A stretch of DNA of 64,000 bases from Boswellia sacra (lineage: Eukaryota > Streptophyta > Magnoliopsida > Sapindales > Burseraceae), in assembly GCA_013180625.2 (NCBI GenBank), contig SNVD02006955.1, forward strand, positions 62,001 through 126,000, given 5' to 3'. The first letter of the stretch is position 1; each line of letters begins with the position of its first letter. The translations under genes were made by a program, and so were the position numbers. The notes under the pieces are model-generated. The model ran no database searches. It saw nothing but the letters and a program-made list of their open reading frames with translations, and had not been told where the DNA came from. This document shows, one piece after another, positions 21,350-31,443 of the stretch.

Positions 21350-22879
21350 TGATGAACACTTAAATATGTATGTTTAATAAGAGCTTAGTTCATCATATTG
21401 CATTAATAGTGTCATTAAATTCCTTAACTTAAGCATATTTGTAGTCTTTGCATCTTTGAAATTAACTTTCTTTTAATTTTGGTTTTGTTACAGGTTTGGT
21501 AAAATTGGCATAACTCTTTATTTATAGATTAGAATGGTGTAATTCTTAATGTTTTGGAAAGCTGATTCAATTGTCTACAAGATTGCATTTCACAAGCATA
21601 ATCAAATTCGGGCTCTTAGTAGACCAAAATTGGGCTTGAAGTGAACCCATCTACAGTCTCGATCCAGTCTGACCAGGCCTCAGTATTTGGACCGTATCTC
21701 TCAAAATACATATCCAAATTGTGCAAATCAATATGTTCTAGAAAGCAGAGAGAAATATCTACAACTTTCATAAAGACATGTGATTAAAATTCACAACATT
21801 TAGATGTCAAAATTGATGGTCAAAGTCGGTGCCTAATGATCCCAATTGTCAAAGATATTTACAACTAATATTTGACAATTATGCCCTTGTAATTTGACAA
21901 GTTTGCCCCTGGATGTATCTATAAATAGAGGTGCCTTGTGACCCATTAGGGCATCTTCGCCTTAGCTGAAACATTTTGGCTTTGGCTAGGATCTTGTATT
22001 GTGTTTTGTGTGTTTATGTTATTAATGAATTTCCTTTTTCTTGCATTTTATTTTCTTTCTATTATAATGTTCTTCTAATTTCTCTTTTGTTAAGGTGAAA
22101 GGGTGAAACCCTTGATATGAGAATAAGGATTCTCTAACCCTTAATATGTGCTTAATAATCTTAATCTTATAATGTTTATTCAATATGATTTATATTTAAT
22201 TTCTTAATCAATCTTGACACCACTCGTAAAGTGGAGGTCTTGATCCATTGTCGACAATCCTTGGCACATCAAAAGCTTGGATCCTTTCTAGATGATGTAT
22301 GGTTCTTCCTTACCGACACGAATCTAGTTAGGAACCTTGATTTGTTGTAGACATATGATGATTGGCACATTGGATGCTTGAACCCATTTACAAGAAGTGG
22401 TATAAATATTGGTAATGAAACAAATATAATTCATATAACTAAAATGGGCTAATTATCCTTATTCGAAATATCAAGGGCGGATCCCCTAACCTTAGCCTTC
22501 ATTGTTATTGTGTTAATTCCTCTTGTATTTTAATTATTCTATTGTTTATGAACTTTTTATTTTATTTACTACGGTAGGTTCTACCACCTTATGAAATTGT
22601 TCTTTAATTTACTATGGTTGGTTATACCACCTATTTCCATGGATGGTTTTACCTCCTCTTGCTTTTTGTTTTATATTTGAATGGTCGGTAATACCACCTA
22701 CCATCTTACATACTTGTTGATATTATCATGTCACCTCTTTGAATCATCCATATCACATTTGTTTAGCTTATAATTTGTAACGCTTAAATTCCCTTCCTCG
22801 TGGATCGACCCCGGTCTCACCGGGTTTTATTACTTCGACACTCCTATACTTGGGAGACAATCCTTTTTCGGATGTGTCA
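21350..22879 (+). repeat. Athila 5' LTR
   Basis: Begins TGATGAACACTT and ends GGATGTGTCA. It contains a TATA box (ctataaatag at 21919-21928) and a cluster of palindromic GGT...ACC units at about 22570-22705. It matches the 3' LTR end to end at the same length. Confidence 0.93.
21919..21928 (+). promoter_or_regulatory. LTR TATA box
   Basis: CTATAAATAG is followed about 30 bp downstream by 'gtgacccattagggcatc'. The same box is at 32012-32021 in the 3' LTR, and a variant (tataagtag) is near 318 in the LTR at the window start. It is the likely promoter for element transcripts. Confidence 0.6.
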
Positions 22880-22885
22880 AGTTTT

Positions 22886-22903
22886 TGGCGCCGTTGCCGG
22901 GGA
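22886..22903 (+). other. Primer-binding site, tRNA-Asp
   Basis: TGGCGCCGTTGCCGGGGA is the exact complement of the 3' 18 bases of plant tRNA-Asp including CCA. It lies 6 bases after the 5' LTR. tRNA-Asp priming is characteristic of Athila elements. Confidence 0.93.
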
Positions 22904-23018
22904 AGATAAAAATTGGCGTGCAAAATTGTAAGTATTCTCTTTTCTCATCTTAGATCTAAATTTTTTATTTTTTTTGTGTGTTCATCTTTTCCTCTCTTTT
23001 CTTCTCTCTTTCTTGCAT

Positions 23019-24370
23019 GAAAATTTGGTCACGAACATCTAGTGGTAAACTTGTTAGAAAAACATCATCTTCCTTAGAAAACATGGCCGAAATCATGAGG
23101 AAATATTCACGGATGAAGGGGACAACCATTCGCAACAAAATGATCAAAACCAACGAAGAACCCTCAGAGACTACATGAATCCGGTAAGGACTAGTGCACC
23201 ATCTTGTGTAGTTTCTCCTCCAGATTCAATCCATTTCAATTTCAAACCAAGTTTTGTTCGACTTCTACCCACTTTTCATGGCCTTGACATGGAGAACCCA
23301 TATTCGCACTTGAAACTCTTTGAAGAGGTATGTAGCTCCTACACTAACCCAAATTGTAGCATAAACACCATTAGATTAAAGCTTTTTCCTTTTTCTTTAA
23401 AAGATAAAGCTAGAACATGGCTACAAAATTTGAGGTCGAATTCCATCAGTTCATGGGATGAGATGAAACAACAATTTTTTAAAAAAATTTTCCTACCCAT
23501 AGAACAAATTCTCTTAAAAGACAAATTTCTGATTTCTCTCAAAAAACAAGGAGGAAACCCTTTACCAATGTTGGGATAGGTATAAGGAACTACTTAATAC
23601 CTGTCCTCACCATGGGTTTGAAACTTGGAGAATAGTTGCACACTTCTATGAAGGGTTAACACCTCAAGATAGGCAACTAGTGGAATTAATGTGTAATGGA
23701 GAATTTAAAGAAAAAGACCTGAGGACGCACTTGACTTCCTAGATTCCTTGGCAGAAAAGGCACAAAATTGGGGCACTGCTGGCACCTATGAGGTACCAGG
23801 CAAGGCCCCAACCTCGACATCCAATAGAGGCATTTACAACCTTAGGGAAGACCATGACCTTCAAGCCAAATTTGCATCCCTAGCTAGAAAAGTCGAGGCT
23901 TTAGAGATGAAAAAGAGTGGTCAATTGAAATCTATTCAAGAAAATGTCTGTAACATTGTGATGACAATGACCATTCTACTGATGATTGCCCAACTTTGCC
24001 TGCCTTTAGGGAATGTCTCCATGAAGAAGCCAATGCTTTGAACACTTTCAAAAGACCAAATCACAATCCATATTCACAAACCTACAATCCTGTTTGGAGA
24101 AATCATCCAAATTTTAGCTGGAAAAATGACAATCATGCACAATCTTCACAAGTCCCTTTTCAAGCACAACAAAATTTTCAAAATTCTCATGACAGTGCAT
24201 ATGCTCCTCCTCCTATGAATGACTTTGAAGAGACATTGCATTCATTCATTACAAAGCAAGAGACTTTGAATAGTCAAACTGCTCAAACATTAGCAAATTT
24301 GTCAGAAACTCTTGCAAAATTTGCATCTACATTTAGCATCCAAAGAGGAAGGGAAAAATTCACTTCTTAA
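23019..24370 (+). pseudogene. Athila gag, frameshifted
   Basis: A basic leader (MKIWSRTSSGKLVRK) precedes the capsid-like region. Recognisable segments are FVRLLPTFHGLDMENPYSHL, KLFEEVCSSY, ARTWLQNLRSNSISSWDEMK, then in other frames FYQCWDRYKELLNTCPHHGF and FYEGLTPQDRQLVELMCNGE. A zinc-knuckle remnant follows (CDDNDHSTDDCPTLPAF). These are the standard order of Athila Gag motifs. At least three frame changes (near 23175, 23575 and 23735, with another near 24000) break it. Confidence 0.85.
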
Positions 24371-24380
24371 AACATTGCAA

Positions 24381-24617
24381 AACCCCAAAGATCATATTAA
24401 CTCAATGCAGGGAGTTCACAAATAACCATTATTTTGACCAAGCAAGTCAGTCATGACCTTCGCACTGGTAAGGTTGTTGAAAAACATATGTGTCCTAACC
24501 CCCAAAGATCAATCTAACTCAAATGCAGGGAGTTCAAGTAACCATTATTTTGATCAAGCCAAGTCAGTCATGACCCTTCGCAATGGTAAGATTGTTAAAA
24601 AACACATTCCTGACCCT
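24381..24617. repeat. ~118-bp tandem duplication in the gag-pol linker
   Basis: The segment starting 'ccccaaagatca' at 24381 is repeated from about 24499, with 'aatgcaggga', 'gaccaagc(c)aagtcagtcatgacc' and 'ggtaag(g/a)ttgtt' in both. The copies have small indels. The Athila linker normally has this segment once, so this is a local duplication in this copy. Confidence 0.8.
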
Positions 24618-26980
24618 TGTGAGAAAGAAGAAGAATCGATCTCTAAAGGGCAGGAAGAGGCTGCTAAACCAACACCTAGCGAAGAGGAAACCATATCCTC
24701 ATCTGTGCCTCCATTTCCTCAAGCATTAGCCACACAAAAGAAGCAAACTCACAGTTATGAAATCTTTGAAATTTTCAAACAGGTAAAGGTCAACATTCCC
24801 TTGCTTGATGTGATCAAACAGGTACCTTCTTATGCAAAATTTTTGAAGGACTTGTGCACTGTAAAAAGAAAACTAAATGTGAAAAAGAAGGCCTTTCTAG
24901 CCGAGCAAGTAAGTGCTATTCTTCAAATTAATAATACAGTGAAATATAAGGATCCAGGTTGTCCTACAATTTCATGTGTTATTGGAGACCATAAAATTGA
25001 ACAAGCTTTACTTGATCTTGGTGTAGTGTGAATTTGCTTCCATACTCGGTTTTTCAAAAACTCAATCTAGGTGAGTTAAAACCAACTTCTGTGACTCTTT
25101 TGCTTGCTGATAGATCAATTAAAGTACCAAAAGGAGTAGTAGAAGATGTATTAGTTCAAGTCGATAAATTCATTTACCCAGTGGATTTTATCGTCTTGGA
25201 CACACAACCAGTGGAAGTAAGCAATTCAATTCCTGTTATTTTAGGGCGTCCATTTCTAGCTACTTCTAATGCTTTGATTAATTGCAGGAATGGAGTCATG
25301 AAGCTATCGTTTGGGAACATGACATTGGAACTTAATGTTTTCAATATGTGCAAACAACCACATGAAGAAGAAGATGAAATTGAGGAGACTAATGGAACTA
25401 GAGTCTGATTTTTCTGATATATGCTCTTTATTGGATTGTGCACAGGTGATGGAAAAAGGCTCAAAATCAAGATTTGAAGAATTGGGGCAAATGAATGAAA
25501 GCAAGGAAGATTAAGCTCCCAAGCTAGAATTGAAGCCCTTACCTGAAGGACTGAAATATGCATATCTTGGGGAGAATCAGACATATCCGGTGGTAAATTC
25601 TTCATCCCTCACATGCGAGCAACAAGGTAAGTTGATAGAAGTGCTTAAAAGGCATAAAAATGCAATTGGGTGGACTTTAAAAGATATAAAGACAGGCATT
25701 ACCCTTTACTTTGCACAACCTAGAATACATTAGAGAACTTGCCAAAACATCTCAACAACACTCAAAGGAGATCAAATCCACACCCACAGTGAAAGAGGTC
25801 ATTAGGCTGAGTTCTCAACTACTTGAGTGGGATTATCTATCTCCTATTTCCTGATAGTAAGTGGGTTAAGCCCTACAAAGTAGTTAACCTAAGAAAATGT
25901 GGCATTACAGTAGTTTAACAAATGAAAAGGGTGAATTATTGCCACAAACGTCGTGTCTCATCTAGTTGGAGGATGTGCATTGATTATAGAAAATAAAATG
26001 CTGTCACTAGAAAAGACCATTTTCCCTTACCCTTCCTTGACCAAATTCTTGAAAGAGTAGCAGGAAACTCCTACTACTGCTTTCTTGATGGATATTCAGG
26101 CTACTATCAAAATACCATTGCACTTGAAGACCAAGAAAAGACCACATTCACGTGCCCCTTTGGCACTTTTGCATTTAGGGGAATGCCTTTTGGACTTTGT
26201 AATGCCCCAGCCACTTTTCAAAGATGCATGTTAAGCATTTTCAGTGACATGGTTGAGCATTGTTTAGAATTTTTCATGGATGATTTAACTGTCTTTGGAA
26301 ACTCTTTTGATAATTGTCTTGAAAATTTAGAAAAAGTCCTAAAAAGGTGTGTAGAAAAAGGTCTTATTTTGAATTGGGAAAATGTCATTATATGGTCACT
26401 TCAGGAATTGTTTTAGGTCATGTGGTGTCTTCTAAAGGAATTGAAGTGGATAAAGCAAAAGTGGAATTAATTTCCCATTTGCCTCCACCAAAAACAGTTA
26501 AAGAGTTTCGTTCATTCTTAGGGCATGCTGGATTTTATAGGAGGTTCATAAGAAATTTCAGTGCTATATCTAAACCTCTTTGTAACCTTTTAATAAAAGA
26601 TACTTCCTTTGAATGGACTCAAGAATGTCAAAATGCCTTTGATACACTAATTGGACTTTTAACCACTGCTCCAATTATGCAATCTCCTGATTGGTCCTTG
26701 CCTTTGAAATTGATGTGTGATGCATATGACTATGCCCCGTTTGTGCTGTCTTAGGACAAAGAAAAGAAGGGAAGCCTTATGTAATATACTATGCAAGTAG
26801 GACTTTAAATGATGCACAAATGAATTACACAAAAACTGAGAAAGAACTACTTGCAGTAGTATTTGCATTGGACAAATTTCGATCTTATTTAATTGGCTCT
26901 CCAACAATTGTTTACACTGACCATGCAGCTGTGAGATATTTAATGACTAAACAGGATGCAAAACCTAGATTGATACGGTG
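24453..26980 (+). pseudogene. Athila protease, reverse transcriptase and RNase H, broken
   Basis: Protease: QALLDLGVV then, one frame over, NLLPYSVFQKLNLGELKPTS and PVILGRPFLATSNALI. Family form is LLDLGASVNLLP, so a one-base loss falls in the active-site loop at about 25020-25030. Reverse transcriptase: CIDYRK followed by TAA in place of Leu, then FLDGYSGY (first catalytic Asp kept), GMPFGLCNAPATFQRCM and FFMDDLTVFG (Asp pair kept). RNase [31 protein letters not shown], then [19 protein letters not shown] and VYTDHAAV in a second frame. Most motifs are present but frameshifts near 25025, 26400 and 26750 and several stops prevent a full product. Confidence 0.9.
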
Positions 26981-26987
26981 AATCTTA

Positions 26988-28296
26988 TTGCTCCAAGAAT
27001 TCAACATCACAATAAAGGATAAGAAAGGAGCCGAAAATGTCGTTGCTGATCATCTTTCAAGACTAACGACAGAGACATTAATTGAAACTTCACCTATCAA
27101 TGATTCTTTTCCGGATGAATTTTTATTTTCTGTTGCTACTGTACCTTGGTTTGCTAACATTGTAAATTTTCTTGCGACAGGGAAAATGCCACCTCATTGG
27201 AATGCTCAAGACAAAAGAAAATTTTTAACCGAGGTGAAAATTTTTTACTGGGATGACCCATATCTGTTCAAATATTGTCCAGACCAAATAATGAGAAGAT
27301 GCATACCCGACAATGAGGTAAGTAATGTCATTAACTTTTGTCATTCTGAAGCATGTGGATGACATTTTTCATCTAGAAAAAAGCTACTAAGATCTTACAA
27401 TGTGGATTTTATTGGCCCACCTTATTTAAAGATGCACATGCATTTTGCAAAACGTGTGAAAATTGTCCAAAATTGGGATCTATTTCAAAAAGAAACATGA
27501 TGCCGTTGAATCCCATTCTTGTCGTTGAAATCTTTGACTGTTGGGTATTGATTTTATGGGACCCTTTCCACCGTCATTTGGTTTTGTGTACATCCTTGTT
27601 GCAGTAGACTATGTTTCAAAATGGGTCGAGGCAATTCCATGTCGAAACAATGATCACAAAACAGTTGTCAAATTCTTAAAGGAGAATATCTTAAGTAGAT
27701 TTGGAATTCCTCGAGCATTATTAGTGATGGGGGTACACATTTTTGTAACAAACCATTTGAAACTTTAATGAAGAAATATGGAAAAACCCATAAAATTTCT
27801 ACACCTTATCACCCACAAACAAGTGGACAAGTTGAATTCGTCTACTAGGGAGATAAACCAGATCCTAGAACAAAACGGTTAACCCAATCGTAAAGATTGG
27901 TCTTTAAAGACTTAGTGATGCACTTTGGGCTTACCGAACGCTTTTTATAAAACATCATTGGGAATGTCTCCTTATAGATTAGTTTATGTAAAACCTTGTC
28001 ACTTGCCTGTGGAAATTGAGCATAAAGCTTATTGGACCATTAAAACATTTAACACAAACTTGAATGATGCTTGCAAGTTACGTAAACTCCAACTGAGTGA
28101 ACTTGAAGAAATCAGGAATGAGGCTTTTGAAAATTCTAAAATCGACAAAGAAAAAATGAAGGTTTTCATGACAAATTTATTGTTAGAAAATCTTTTGAAC
28201 CTTCACAAAAAGTTCTTTTGTATGATTCAAGATTGCATTTGTTTCCTGGTACACAACTTCGTTCTCGTTGGCACTGGCAGCCTTTTAATTGTTTAA
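26988..28296 (+). pseudogene. Athila RNase H tail and integrase, broken
   Basis: EFNITIKDKKGAENVVADHL is the end of RNase H. The integrase zinc-binding region is degraded (HSEACG, then CKTCENCPKLGSI). The catalytic core starts GIDFMGPFPPSFGFVYILVA, VDYVSKWVEAIP, KFLKENILSRFGIPRALL. A one-base shift then separates it from GGTHFCNKPFETLMKKYG and ISTPYHPQTSGQVE. It ends with TSLGMSPYRLVYVKPCHLPV and EIEHKAYWTIK, the integrase C-terminal module typical of Athila. No full frame survives. Confidence 0.88.
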
Positions 28297-28781
28297 AACT
28301 TTTTCCCTATGGACAGTTTGAAATTGAGACCCAACTAAATGGTATGTGTTTAAAGTTAATGTGACAGGCGGTAAAACCATTCTTTAGTGAAAATTTTGGC
28401 CCAAAAACGAAGAAGTCCATTGCTTTTTAAAAATCGATCCTTTTTAAGGATTGATTTATTCACCCTCCCGGTCAAGTGGCGGATACGGTACTCCGTGACT
28501 ATTAAAGTCAGTTTTTCAGTTCCCTAAAAAACTGTTGCTTGCATCCATTTTCTTTTCTTCTCTCTCATTTTCTTCACATGGATATCATTCTCTCCAAATT
28601 GCACAAACATTTTCCCTCTCTTCCTCAAAATGATTTGCTTAAAATTTATAAAGCTCGTGCAGAAAGACCTAAGGTGTTTGATTCTTAGGTCGCTTAAGAT
28701 GGTAATTCCAATCTGATTAAGTGGTTAATTAAAGCCAAGGTTCGATTCTCTTGTGAGTTTTCAGATAATCTTGTTTTCCAT

Positions 28782-29138
28782 ATGCCAGGTTTGGGAAAAA
28801 GCTCTTATGCCAAAAAACGAAGAGCGAAAAGGTTACAAGTTTGTCCCAGATGTGCAAGATGGACTTGTAACCAGCGTTGCCGCTCCTTGGGATATTTGTC
28901 TAACAATCGAGAGGATAAACTACAGTTTATCAAGAATGGATTGAGTAAGGAGTCTTTGGATGATATCCGAACGACTCTTGAGACGCATTCTTGTGGACTT
29001 GTGCAGCGTGAAATTTTTAATTTGTGGACAGAATTCCAAGATGAGCAGGAACGCTATAGTCTTGGGAATCTGACTCAAAACGACCCTGTTTGCCAGTTTA
29101 TAAGAAAACTGGATGGGAAGCATATCCCCAACTCATAG
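28782..29138 (+). CDS. Unassigned Cys-rich frame downstream of integrase
   Basis: A 118-codon open frame contains SSYAKKRRAKRLQVCPRC, then ARWTCNQRCRSLG, and ends QNDPVCQFIRKLDGKHIPNS. The CPRCxxxxCNxxC pattern after a Lys/Arg-rich stretch resembles a small zinc-binding module. It sits where Athila elements carry their extra 'env-like' or third frame, but I see no signal peptide or membrane segment. It may be element-specific or part of the same captured material as the LOG sequence just downstream. I do not recognise the family. Confidence 0.4.
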   Translation: MPGLGKSSYAKKRRAKRLQVCPRCARWTCNQRCRSLGYLSNNREDKLQFIKNGLSKESLDDIRTTLETHSCGLVQREIFNLWTEFQDEQERYSLGNLTQNDPVCQFIRKLDGKHIPNS

Positions 29139-29394
29139 AAGGTGTTTAAGCCGTTTCTGGACGTAAAACCAGAGGAAGATGTGAGCCACAGTCAAAACTA
29201 CCTGTACATATGCATGCGTGCCATCATTTTTGAATTTTAATACCTCATAGCTGTCATTTTTGAAGTTGTATCTTTTGTTTGACTTATGTGTCTTATTTCA
29301 TCATCTTTTGAATTTTTATGCATTATTGTCAAATTATTCAACAAACAACCGAGCTACCTAGATAGATATCATCATTAGCATACCTTTTTGCACT

Positions 29395-29453
29395 CCATAA
29401 ATACCACATCTCTTTGTTCTCTTCTTTCCACATAGCTGAGAGTTACATAGACA
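29395..29453 (+). promoter_or_regulatory. Possible core promoter/leader upstream of the LOG copy
   Basis: 'ccataaatacc' (about 29395-29405) is followed by a pyrimidine-rich leader and an ATG at 29454 opening 22 codons (MEGTSQRSHSKGYGYSVDLD). The arrangement looks like a plant TATA box and 5' UTR. It may be part of the donor gene. If so, capture was not purely of spliced mRNA. This is weak evidence. Confidence 0.3.
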
Positions 29454-29550
29454 ATGGAGGGAACTTCACAACGTTCGCATTCCAAAGGATATGGTTATTC
29501 TGTGGATCTCGACCGGTAAAAGTGAAGAGTGCGGTAGAATAGCGAATTAA

Positions 29551-30117
29551 TCTCGACCAGGTAAAGTGAAGAGTTCGTAGAAGTAGCGAATTATCTTGGT
29601 TTATGGGGGAGGTAGCCTCGGGTTAATGGGTTGAGTGTCAACAGCTGCACATGTAGGAGGTACTCAAGTTTTAGGAGTTATTCCTAAAGCTTTGGCTGTA
29701 GAAAGTATTGTTGGAAAAACGGTTGGGAAGGAGTTACAGGTCTCCTCTATGCATGAACGCATGGCACATATGCTCATCAATTCAGATGCCTTTATTGCTT
29801 TACCAGGTGGCTTTGGCACTCTTGAAGAAATTTTTCAAATTGCCTCTTGGGCCCAACTGAATCTCCATCAAAAACCCATAGGTTTGTTGAATGTTAACAA
29901 TTTCTTTGATCCTTTAATAAGTTTTGTTGATGCAGCTGTAGAACAAAATTTTATCCCACATTGGGCGAGAAAGATCCTTGTTTCTGCCACTTCTGCTGGT
30001 GAGTTACTTGACAAATTACAAGAAGTTGAGTATGAACCTGACCCAGCTAGTACTCAAATTAATTGGGCAGGAGGGCAAAACAAAAAGTGCAAATTGGATT
30101 TGAATCTCCGTTTGTAA
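29551..30117 (+). pseudogene. LOG-like: LONELY GUY-type cytokinin phosphoribohydrolase copy inside the retrotransposon
   Basis: LOG enzymes release active cytokinin bases from nucleoside monophosphates in the cytosol. The frame reads LVYGGGSLGLMG (29596-29631), TGA where the family has Leu, then 160 open codons from 29635: GGTQVLGVIPKAL, SMHERMAHM (family MHxRKAEM; Arg kept, Lys replaced by Met), SDAFIALPGGFGTLEE (the PGGxGTxxE signature), SWAQLNLHQKPIGLLNV. It ends with KLDLNLRL, an LxLxL-like tail. About 75-80% of a ~215-residue LOG is present. The first ~35 residues are missing or scrambled. Plant LOG genes usually have several introns and none is visible here. The next in-frame ATG is at 29749. 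Retroelement sequence lies on both sides within one LTR pair. Confidence 0.9.
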
Positions 30118-31443
30118 TTTTTTTTGTCTTTTATTTTATTTTATTTTTAGCATGTTATTTTATGAGTCTTTCAGGTCATCTCTCTTGAATAACAGAAGCT
30201 TCAGGTAATGTCTCCTATACTTTATCTCTCTACATTTAAACATTGAGGACAATGTTTCATTTGGTTGGGGGGGAAGGATAGTAGACATAAGTGTGTCTTG
30301 AAATTTTATTTTTTCTTGCAAAAAAAAAAAAAAAAGCGAGTTAGTAATTAGATTCAGAGTGCGGTGTAAGGAGTTCAAATCCTCTTGAGACGCATTCTGG
30401 GTCAGGAATGGCAGAGTATGGAGGGTCAGTTTGAACTCTTGAAACCCATTCTAACCAATTTGTCATTTATTTTGATCTTATGAACTCATTTTAGCTAACT
30501 TGATATTATTTAGACTTGATTTTTGAATTTTATAACAAGGAAGTCTTATTCATTTCACTTTGAATCATTCAAATCTATGAACTCTCACAACCTTATCATT
30601 TAATAAATTGTGTGCTCATGTGCTCATTAAGCAAGTATCTATGAATCTTTCTTCACACACACACATACCTTGATGCATGATTGTGGGTGGCGAAATGAAA
30701 TGTTGTAATATTTGAGTTCTTTTGTTTTGTTTAGGATAACAACACAAAGGAAAGGGAAAGTTTTAAAAAAAAAAAGTGAAAAAAAAGAAAAAAAAAAAGA
30801 GAAAGCAATTGTGGATAAGTTTGGTCTCGTAGCCTCCTTAATTCGAGCAATTAAGCCGGAGGGGTGCCTCAACACCTAATACCCTAAGACCAACTGGTTT
30901 GGGAGCTATTGGCCCAAAGCTCGCTACATGGATTAAGGAGAAAGCTTAATGGGATCGAACATTGCACTATCCACAAGTTCTAAGTAAAAATAAAGCATCC
31001 GCAACCCGAGTCGTTAAGCTCGTAGGGTGTCTTAACACCTAATGCCCTAAGGCCAACTGGTCTGGGAGTCATTAGCCTAAGGCTCGCTACATGGGTTAAA
31101 GATGCATTCTTTCAAAAAAAAAAAAAAAGAAAAAAATGTATAAAATGAATGAATATCCCCTACCTTAAGGTTGTTAGCCTTAACAAATACTAGAACCGAT
31201 ATGGCTTATTTCTAATAAGCCCCATAGTCATGTGTCAACTGAGCACAAAAGAAGGTTTGTGGATATCTTGACTGAAGGGTACATGAGTCATATAAAAAAA
31301 AAAAAATCAGTTGAGAGTTTGTTTATTTGGATAAAATCAAGGAGAGTGCAATAATGACCACCTTGGATGTAAAATTCTATAAATCACTTCTAAATAATAA
31401 CGCTTTAATTGCTAGGGACTAGCAATAAGCTAGTTGGGGGGTG
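30118..31443 (+). other. Athila 3' non-coding region with internal repeats and polypurine tracts
   Basis: Near 30239-30277 lies the hairpin 'acattgaggacaatgt' followed by 'ttggttgggggggaagg', a block I recall as conserved in Athila/Tat elements. Two direct repeats follow at about 30830-30940 and 31000-31107. They share 'cttaacacctaa', 'ccaactggt' and 'ggctcgctacatgg', and are separated by A-rich tracts. The final polypurine tract 'ttggggggtg' (31434-31443) abuts the 3' LTR. Confidence 0.75.

Noticed and set aside
28300..29138. Retroviral-type envelope frame
   Set aside because: The position fits an Athila env-like gene, but I see no signal peptide, membrane span or cleavage site. The frame is Cys-rich and basic instead.
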